Position numbers and translations under genes: made by a program. Positions 42,910 through 48,691 of a stretch of 48,691 bases of DNA are shown here, piece after piece. The DNA comes from Solirubrobacterales bacterium. Lineage in GTDB: Bacteria > Actinomycetota > Thermoleophilia > Solirubrobacterales > Solirubrobacteraceae. The notes below the pieces were generated by a model. That model made no database searches, had not been told where the DNA came from, and saw only the letters and a program-made list of their open reading frames with translations. The stretch is from NCBI GenBank assembly GCA_027315255.1, contig DAHUYL010000035.1, positions 1 to 48,691 of the forward strand. Direction: 5' to 3'. Numbering within the stretch: position 1 is the stretch's first letter; the number at the start of each line of letters is the position of its first letter.

Positions 42910-44742
42910 GTGTGCGGCATCGCCGGCATCGTCGGAGGCTTTCCCGACCAGAACACTCTGGCTGCGATGGCGCAGGCGATGGCCCATCGCGGCCCCGACG
43001 GTCAGGGAATCTGGCTCGACCCGGCGGGCGACGCCGGGCTGGCGTTCCGGCGCCTGGCGATCATCGATCGCCAGCCCCGCTCCGATCAACCCCTCCACCT
43101 CGACCCGTTTCACCTGGCTTTCAACGGCGAGATATACAACTACCTGGAACTGCGCGCCGAGCTGATGCGCGCCGGTCATGTCTTCACTACGCAAGGTGAT
43201 GGCGAGGTGCTGTTGCACGCCTGGGCAGAGTGGGGCGAGGCCTCGCTAGAGCGACTCAATGGGATGTTTGCGTTCGCAATCTGGGACGCGGACAAGCGGT
43301 CGCTCACGCTCGCCACCGACCCGTTCGGCGAGAAGCCACTCTTTTGGAGCAGCCGCTCGGCGCAGCTGATCTTCGCCTCCGACATCCGGGGCCTGCTGCA
43401 AGCGGATCCATCACTTGGCGCACCCGACGAGCGTGCGCTGGCCCCGTTCATCGCGCTTGGGGTACTGCCGCCGGTCGACCGTAGCTTCTTCGGCGCGATC
43501 GCGCGCCTGCCCGGTGCACACATCCTCCGATGGCGTGATGGGCGACACGAGGTAGCACGGTGGTGGTGGCCTCGTCCAGTGGCGGTCCCAGCGGACTATC
43601 GGGAGGCAGCCGTGCACTTGCGCGACCTACTCCTCGACTCGATCCGGTTGCGACTTCGGGCGGACGTGCCGGTCGGAACGTCACTCAGCGGCGGTCTAGA
43701 CTCCTCAGCGATCGTCGCGCTTTCGGCCCAACTCGCCGGCGATGACCACAGGCACGCCTTCACGGCATCGTTTCCCGGCTTTGTCCGCGACGAGACCGGC
43801 TACGCCGAAGCGGTGGCACAGGCCGCAGGTGTCGTCGCCCATCATCTCGTCACGCCCCAGGCGGGAGAGCTGCTCGACGACCTCGAGCGGCTGGTCGTCG
43901 ACCAGGAGGAGCCGTTCGGCACGACGAGCATCTACGCCCAGTGGCGCGTGATGGCCGCGGCCCGCGACGCCGGCGTGACGGTTCTGCTCGACGGCCAAGG
44001 CGCGGATGAGTTGTTCGGCGGCTACGACCTGAGCGGCGGCGCCGCCCTGCGCTCGATCAGTCCGCTCGCAGCCGGCGCTGGGCTCGTGCGAGGACCCGGT
44101 CGGCTCGCGCGGGTCAAGTCGATCGCAAGCGAGTCCGCTCCGGTCTGGCTCGAGCGCCGCTACCGGCGCTCGCTGGCGAGCCCGTACGCATCGCGCCAGG
44201 CCATCGAGGATGCAGTCGCGGTCCGGCCGCCGACGGTGTACGGACGCTCGCCGCTGGCGCGCAACCTTCTACGCGAGACGTTTCACACGAGCCTGCCCGG
44301 CCTGCTGCGCTTCGCGGACCGAGACTCGATGGCGCACTCGCGCGAGCTGCGGCTGCCATTCCTCGATCGGCGGGTGGCCGAGTTCGCACTGTCGTTGCCA
44401 CCGCGGTTCCTCTTCCGTGACGGAACGACCAAGGCCGTGCTCCGGGACGCACTGCGGGGGATCGTTCCCGATGTGGTCCTCGACCGCCGTGACAAAGGCC
44501 GGTTCGAAACCCCGGAAGCAGCCTGGTTCGCGGGACCGGCATTCGTAGCTCGCGCGCGCGAAGTTCTGCTCGACCGCTCCGCGGGCGGATCGGATCTCTA
44601 TGACACCGCCGCGGTCGAGGCCGATGCCCGCGCCGGCCGCTGGCGCGACCCGTCGGCACTCTGGCGCGCGATGAACGTCGAGATGTGGCGCGCGGGGTTG
44701 GCAACGCCCCGGCGGAAGCGCGCTCGGCTGGCATCCCCGTGA
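42910..44742 (+). CDS. asnB: Asparagine-synthase-like glutamine amidotransferase (AsnB family)
   Basis: A 610-residue glutamine-dependent amidotransferase. Cys2 (MCGIAGIVGG) begins the class II glutaminase domain (about 1-210), and the PPi-loop SLSGGLDSSAIVAL opens the ATP-pyrophosphatase synthetase domain. LDGQGADELFGGYD is present. It may make asparagine, but its place in a glycan cluster resembles WbpS-like enzymes that amidate sugars or uronic acids. The start is GTG, so Cys2 sits immediately after the initiator. It is preceded by 65 non-coding bases. Confidence 0.88.
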   Translation: MCGIAGIVGGFPDQNTLAAMAQAMAHRGPDGQGIWLDPAGDAGLAFRRLAIIDRQPRSDQPLHLDPFHLAFNGEIYNYLELRAELMRAGHVFTTQGDGEVLLHAWAEWGEASLERLNGMFAFAIWDADKRSLTLATDPFGEKPLFWSSRSAQLIFASDIRGLLQADPSLGAPDERALAPFIALGVLPPVDRSFFGAIARLPGAHILRWRDGRHEVARWWWPRPVAVPADYREAAVHLRDLLLDSIRLRLRADVPVGTSLSGGLDSSAIVALSAQLAGDDHRHAFTASFPGFVRDETGYAEAVAQAAGVVAHHLVTPQAGELLDDLERLVVDQEEPFGTTSIYAQWRVMAAARDAGVTVLLDGQGADELFGGYDLSGGAALRSISPLAAGAGLVRGPGRLARVKSIASESAPVWLERRYRRSLASPYASRQAIEDAVAVRPPTVYGRSPLARNLLRETFHTSLPGLLRFADRDSMAHSRELRLPFLDRRVAEFALSLPPRFLFRDGTTKAVLRDALRGIVPDVVLDRRDKGRFETPEAAWFAGPAFVARAREVLLDRSAGGSDLYDTAAVEADARAGRWRDPSALWRAMNVEMWRAGLATPRRKRARLASP

Positions 44743-46052
44743 GCCAGCGCCATGTCCTCGTCGCGACCTACTATTACCCGCCGCAACCCGGTTCGGGCTC
44801 GAACCGCTGGCTCGCAATGGTCAAGTACCTTCGTCGGATGGGGTATGCCGTCACCGTGCTGACGGCGGCCCCGCCCGGTCACCCCGCTGGTACCTCGCAC
44901 GGCGTCATCCGGACCGGAAACCTCAACTCGAACCCAGCGATCCGAAGAGTGCTCATGCGTGCGGACCGCACGAGTAAGACTCCGGTCGCCGGTGCCGGCT
45001 CGCATCGCGTCGCGCCGTCGTGGGCATGGAAGGGGCTGGTTCCGGACCCGTGGCTTGCGACATGGCTCCCGTACGCCTGGCCGGCGTTGCGCAGCGCACT
45101 GGCTCAGCGAGCGGTCGACTGTCTGATCACGAGCAGCCCGATCGAGTCGACGCACCTGCTGGCACTTGCGCTCGGACGTAGCCGCCCAGCGTGGATCGCG
45201 GACTTCCGCGACGGTTGGTGCTTCGAGCCGATTCGCCCGCGGTTCCCGCTCGCCGGGCAGCGTGCGCTCGACCGCGAGCTCGAGCGGCGAGTAGCGACGA
45301 AGGCGGATGTGGCCGTCGGCGTAACGGTGCCGATCGCCGACGATCTCCGCTCGCGTCTTGGCGCGCGGGTCGTGCCGATCGCCAACGGCTTTGACCCCGA
45401 GGTGGCGGTCGATTCGGCGCCGGTGTCGCTCAGTGCCACCGATCGCTGCACGCTCGTCCACACCGGCGCTCTGCTCGGCGCGAGTGCACGGGATCCACGT
45501 CCCCTGCTGGAGGCAATCCGTCGCGTAGCCGGTGAACTTCCTGGCACCGCTCGACGGCTGCAACTTCTCGTTGCTGGGCAGTCGGACCATGACGAGCGAG
45601 GTCTGCTAGACCAGGCTGGGCTGGGCGACACGGTCGTGCACCTCGGCTACATACCGCGTGCGCAGGCACTTGGCCTGCAGCGTGCGGCGACCGCCCTCGT
45701 GCTGCTCACCTCCGATGCGAGCGGCGAGGCGACCGGCAAGCTCTACGAGTACCTCGCGGCTGGACGCCCGATCATCGCCCTCGCCAAGCGAAACGAAGCA
45801 GCGCGGATCATCACCGAGACCGCGACCGGAGTCGTCGTGGACCCGCACGATGTCAACGCGATCGCCGCGGCTTTGCGGGCGGCACGGGACGGCGAGCTGG
45901 AGCGCAGTTACGCGCCCCGCTCACTCGAGGCGTACACGTATCCCGCACCGGCGATTCAGATGGCAGCGGCGATCGAGACGGCAATGGAACGGCGGCGGCT
46001 GTCCGGTCAGATGCTGAATTGCCGCGTCACGCGTGAAGGATCGGCACGATGA
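44739..46052 (+). CDS. GT4-like glycosyltransferase
   Basis: A 437-residue GT-B glycosyltransferase. VLVATYYYPPQPGSGSNRW is the family's N-terminal motif, and HLGYIPRAQALGLQRAATALV plus GEATGKLYEYLAAGRPIIAL form the C-domain with the donor-site glutamate. The GTG at 44739 overlaps the asnB stop (GTGA). It resembles capsule/exopolysaccharide transferases; the substrate is unknown. It overlaps the next gene by four bases. Confidence 0.86.
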   Translation: MSQRHVLVATYYYPPQPGSGSNRWLAMVKYLRRMGYAVTVLTAAPPGHPAGTSHGVIRTGNLNSNPAIRRVLMRADRTSKTPVAGAGSHRVAPSWAWKGLVPDPWLATWLPYAWPALRSALAQRAVDCLITSSPIESTHLLALALGRSRPAWIADFRDGWCFEPIRPRFPLAGQRALDRELERRVATKADVAVGVTVPIADDLRSRLGARVVPIANGFDPEVAVDSAPVSLSATDRCTLVHTGALLGASARDPRPLLEAIRRVAGELPGTARRLQLLVAGQSDHDERGLLDQAGLGDTVVHLGYIPRAQALGLQRAATALVLLTSDASGEATGKLYEYLAAGRPIIALAKRNEAARIITETATGVVVDPHDVNAIAAALRAARDGELERSYAPRSLEAYTYPAPAIQMAAAIETAMERRRLSGQMLNCRVTREGSAR

Positions 46053-47014
46053 TCTCGGTACTCGTTGTCAACCGAAACAAGCGGGACCTGCTCGACGAAT
46101 GCCTGTGCTCCATCGACGCAGCGCTTGCGACCACCCCGGCCGAGGTGATCGTGATCGACAACGCCTCCAGCGACGGTTCTGCGGCGATCGTCCGCGAGCG
46201 TTGCCCGCGAGCCCAGCTCGTCGAGCTGCCCGAGAACCAAGGGTTCGCGCCTGCGATCGTTCGCGGCACGATCCTGGCAAGGGGTGACTGGCTCGCCCTG
46301 GTCAACAATGATGCCCAGCTCGAGCCCGACTCCCTCGCACTGATGCTCGCCGCGGGCGAGTCCGACCCTCGCGTCGGAATCGTGACCCTCCAGGTACGCT
46401 TCGCCTCTGCGCCGGACCGGATCAACACGGCCGGACTCGAGATCGACAAGCTCGGCATAACCTACGACCGACTTGCTGGCCGCCCTGTACGGGAGGGCGG
46501 CGGTGCGGGGCCGATCGAGGTCTTCGGGGCGAGTGCCTGTGTCGCGCTCTACCGGCTCGACATGCTCCGGAAGATCGGCGGGTTCGACCCTGAGTTCTTT
46601 GCGTACGCGGAGGACGCGGACGTCTCCTGGAGGGCGCGGATGGCGGGCTGGCGCTGCCTCTACGAGCCCCGAGCGATTGCCTACCACCACGGCTCCGCGA
46701 CGCTCGGCGAGGGATCGGCGCGCAAGTACGAGCTGGTCGGCCGGAACCGCGTGCGGCTGATCGCGAAGAACGCCACGACCGGCCAGTTGCTGCGGTGGGG
46801 CTGGGCAATGGCGCTGTACGACCTGTCGTACGTTCTGTTCGTGGCACTAACGGAGCGCACATTCGCCCCAGGGCGGGGGCGCATCGCCGGTTTGAGGCAG
46901 TGGCGGTCGGCGCGCACCGCCGGGAGATCCGGGCGCCGTCCCGTCCAGCTCGCCGGCGCCGCCGGATGGCTGCACGCGCTGCGGATGCGGTCGGCGTACC
47001 GGGCGGCGAGCTAA
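46049..47014 (+). CDS. GT2-family glycosyltransferase
   Basis: A 321-residue inverting glycosyltransferase with GT-A fold: ISVLVVNRNKRDLLDECL, VIDNASSDGSA, and LVNNDAQLEPD as the DxD-like site, then ASACVALYRLDML and EDADVSWRARMAG. Rhamnosyl- and related polysaccharide transferases share these features. The C-terminal part after about 245 is basic and includes a hydrophobic segment, suggesting membrane contact. The ATG overlaps the previous stop (ATGA). It is the last plus-strand gene here. Confidence 0.88.
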   Translation: MISVLVVNRNKRDLLDECLCSIDAALATTPAEVIVIDNASSDGSAAIVRERCPRAQLVELPENQGFAPAIVRGTILARGDWLALVNNDAQLEPDSLALMLAAGESDPRVGIVTLQVRFASAPDRINTAGLEIDKLGITYDRLAGRPVREGGGAGPIEVFGASACVALYRLDMLRKIGGFDPEFFAYAEDADVSWRARMAGWRCLYEPRAIAYHHGSATLGEGSARKYELVGRNRVRLIAKNATTGQLLRWGWAMALYDLSYVLFVALTERTFAPGRGRIAGLRQWRSARTAGRSGRRPVQLAGAAGWLHALRMRSAYRAAS

Positions 47015-47158
47015 CGGCAAGACGCGTCGCGCGCGCCGGTGACAGGCCGGAGTCGTTGTCTGCAGGGTGCTGAGCCTGCGTCGGCACCGCAGATCGTCGC
47101 CGAAGTCGCCGGGTCGCGCGCCGATCCAGGGGATGGGGCAGCTTCAGGTGATGTTCTC

Positions 47159-47175
47159 AAACACGCCGTGTGTTT
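47159..47175. terminator. Weak hairpin in the 241-base convergent gap
   Basis: AAACAC and GTGTTT pair around a five-base loop (GCCGT), 145 bases beyond the GT2 stop. The gap (47015-47255) holds no other clear structure and no gene. Its role in terminating either flanking transcript is uncertain. Confidence 0.25.
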
Positions 47176-47255
47176 CACGTGGGCATCTACCGTCGTTCAC
47201 ACCCACGCCACGGACGAACGTGCATCGAAGCTCAGCCGCCATTGGGGCGGAGACC

Positions 47256-48437
47256 CTAGGCCCCGATCGCTTGCTCGACCGAATCGTCGAGCGACAGCCG
47301 CCGCGCGTTGTCCGCGAACCACGCGGCGGTGGCGGCCCGGAGGGCCAATCCACCCGCGTGGACGCGAACGATCGCGGCCGCCAGATCCTCGGGCGAGGCT
47401 GACGGGGCGACGAAGCCGTTCTCCCCGTCAGCCACCAACTCGACTGCGGCGTTGTCGGGATCGGCCACCACGATGCTCGGCGTACCGTGGGCGGCCGCCT
47501 CGATTACGACCAGCCCGTAGCCCTCGCGACGGGACGGCAGCACCAAGCAGAGCGCTCGGCTGAGCGCGTCCTGGACGCGCTCGCCGGCAACGAAGCCCGG
47601 AACCTCGACGACCGCGCCGAGGCCGTGTTCGATCACCGCCCGCATCACTGCGGCACGGTCGGGGCCGTCGCCGAAGATCGCCGCCCGAAGCGCCGGCACC
47701 GTCTGACGAGCGCGTGCCACCGCGGGCACGAGCGCGGACACGCGCTTCTCCGGGATGTGGCGCCCGGCGAACACCACAAGTGGTTCGGCTTCCCTGACCG
47801 CGAGACCGTCGAACGGGCCGGCGTACTCGCCCGATAGCGTCGTCGTCTCGCCTCGCAGCCCCTCGGCTTCGAGTCGCTTCGCATGCAGGCGCGAGAAGCA
47901 GAACGCGCGTTGTGGCACCCGGACGCAGATCAGCTGGATCAGCCAGCCGATCATCCCGGCGATCGACCCCAGGTACTCCCGCCAGTACGAGCGCGTCCAG
48001 ACTTCATGCCAGTCCACTGCCAACCGGTAGCCCGCCAGCGGGCGCACGAGCGCCGCGGCGAGCAGCGAGAAGTATGGGAACGACGCCGTGTGGACCGCGT
48101 CGTAGCGTCCGTGATGGCGCAGCAGATGCGATAGGACCCCGAGCCCAAATACCAGTGGCGGCATGATCCGGCGGCGACCGGACGACGAGTACAGCCGCAT
48201 CCGCGGACCGACCGCCCGGACCTCGACCCCCGGCACATCAGGGTCCGTCCCGCGGTCCCACTGGCGCAGCGTGAGGTAGGTCACCTCGTGGCCCTGCGCA
48301 GCCAGTCGCTCGGAGAGAGAGCGGTACCAGCGCTCGGCGCCTCCGACCGTGTGGGGATAGAGGCAGTCATAGACGACGCAGATCCGCAGGCGCGCGCCTG
48401 TGTCGACTGACCGAGTGCCTGTCGCCGGCTGGCGCAC
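47256..48437 (-). CDS. GT4-family glycosyltransferase
   Basis: A 393-residue GT-B glycosyltransferase. The N-domain is RICVVYDCLYPHTVGGAERW, with a glycine-rich loop and VDWHEVW. The C-domain has VVFAGRHIPEKRVSALVPA and LPSRREGYGLVVIEAAAHG (EX7E). It is similar to capsular and lipid-linked sugar transferases. It lies nine bases after the truncated gene at the right edge, forming a minus-strand operon that converges with the plus cluster. Substrate is unknown. Confidence 0.9.
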   Translation of the reverse strand: MRQPATGTRSVDTGARLRICVVYDCLYPHTVGGAERWYRSLSERLAAQGHEVTYLTLRQWDRGTDPDVPGVEVRAVGPRMRLYSSSGRRRIMPPLVFGLGVLSHLLRHHGRYDAVHTASFPYFSLLAAALVRPLAGYRLAVDWHEVWTRSYWREYLGSIAGMIGWLIQLICVRVPQRAFCFSRLHAKRLEAEGLRGETTTLSGEYAGPFDGLAVREAEPLVVFAGRHIPEKRVSALVPAVARARQTVPALRAAIFGDGPDRAAVMRAVIEHGLGAVVEVPGFVAGERVQDALSRALCLVLPSRREGYGLVVIEAAAHGTPSIVVADPDNAAVELVADGENGFVAPSASPEDLAAAIVRVHAGGLALRAATAAWFADNARRLSLDDSVEQAIGA

Positions 48438-48446
48438 GGCGGGCCG

Positions 48447-48691
48447 TCAGCCGCGGCGGCGCCGCAGCCCGAGGATCGAGACCAGGAACGAGGCGAAGAA
48501 CACCTGGATGCCGACGACGATCAGCGTCGCCGCCACGACCGCCAGGTTGTCCTCCGCCAGCGCTCCGAAGCCACCCGAGGCCCACTGGGCGACGATCACC
48601 GCCCCCAGCACGCAGCCGCTGGCGACGATCGCGCCGCCGAGCAGCAGGCCGTGCTCGAGCCTGACGCGCGACCGCAGCCGCGCGAACCAAC
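48447..48691 (-). CDS. C-terminus of a GT2/dolichol-phosphate-mannose-synthase-like membrane protein (truncated)
   Basis: The last 80 or so residues of a minus-strand gene cut by the window edge. Two hydrophobic helices can be read: LEHGLLLGGAIVASGCVLGAV, and TLIVVGIQVFFASFLVSILGL near the stop. They are joined by a loop with GGFGALAEDN and followed by a basic end (RRRRG). This two-helix tail with the IQVFFASF pattern is typical of polyprenyl-phosphate GT2 enzymes. The catalytic domain lies beyond the edge, so the family is inferred from the tail only. Confidence 0.6.
   Translation of the reverse strand, partial: WFARLRSRVRLEHGLLLGGAIVASGCVLGAVIVAQWASGGFGALAEDNLAVVAATLIVVGIQVFFASFLVSILGLRRRRG

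Overview
The window is high-GC, densely coding bacterial DNA with no rRNA, tRNA, CRISPR array or insertion sequence that I can see. Gene content points to Actinomycetota, most likely a Thermoleophilia-type lineage (inference). Supporting markers are the RadA-DisA and CarD-IspD-IspF-CysS-RlmB-SigH string, ClpC, a PIG-V-like mannosyltransferase, and a Tad/Flp pilus locus with no secretin gene.

Layout. (1) About 1-7838, minus strand: a tightly packed informational and isoprenoid operon running radA, disA, carD, ispD, ispF, cysS, rlmB and a SigH-like sigma factor. The first 80 bases may hold the start of a further minus-strand gene. (2) 7949-15787, plus strand: ten genes with mostly overlapping or nearly touching ends. 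They encode DsrE2, TusA, DsrE, TusA, an MvhD-like iron-sulfur protein, an HdrA with a GltD-like NAD(P)H module inserted in it, a second HdrA, a small winged-helix protein, HdrC and an HdrB whose N-terminal CCG domain has lost its cysteines. I read this as a sulfur-carrier-linked, NAD(P)H-coupled heterodisulfide-reductase-like complex; it is the most interesting system here. A CRP-type palindrome lies between it and radA. (3) 15793-24570: heme A synthase, a PIG-V-like mannosyltransferase, a ferredoxin-reductase-like flavoprotein, a secreted S53 peptidase and ClpC. (4) 24691-29962, minus: four polytopic membrane proteins that look like a duplicated two-gene unit (unknown membrane protein plus GT87 glycosyltransferase). 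(5) 30100-37188: a Tad/Flp pilus locus with two small pilins on plus and tadE, cpaB, tadZ, tadA, tadB, tadC on minus, separated by a 0.6-kb convergent gap with imperfect repeats. (6) 37294-39247, minus: lysS and greA, with an attenuator-like hairpin in the greA leader. (7) 39442-48691: an envelope polysaccharide cluster with flippase, glycosyltransferases, methyltransferase and asparagine-synthase-like amidotransferase, ending in a truncated membrane-anchored protein at the right edge.

How the parts may work together. Region 1 couples c-di-AMP synthesis and recombination (DisA, RadA) to transcription control (CarD, SigH). In region 2, TusA and DsrE proteins would carry persulfide sulfur to or from the HdrABC-MvhD core, with electrons exchanged with NAD(P)H through the GltD module (inference). 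Regions 4 to 6 are surface oriented (pili, lipid-linked sugars, polysaccharide), with housekeeping genes interspersed. All assignments come from reading translated motifs and gene order; no database search was run.
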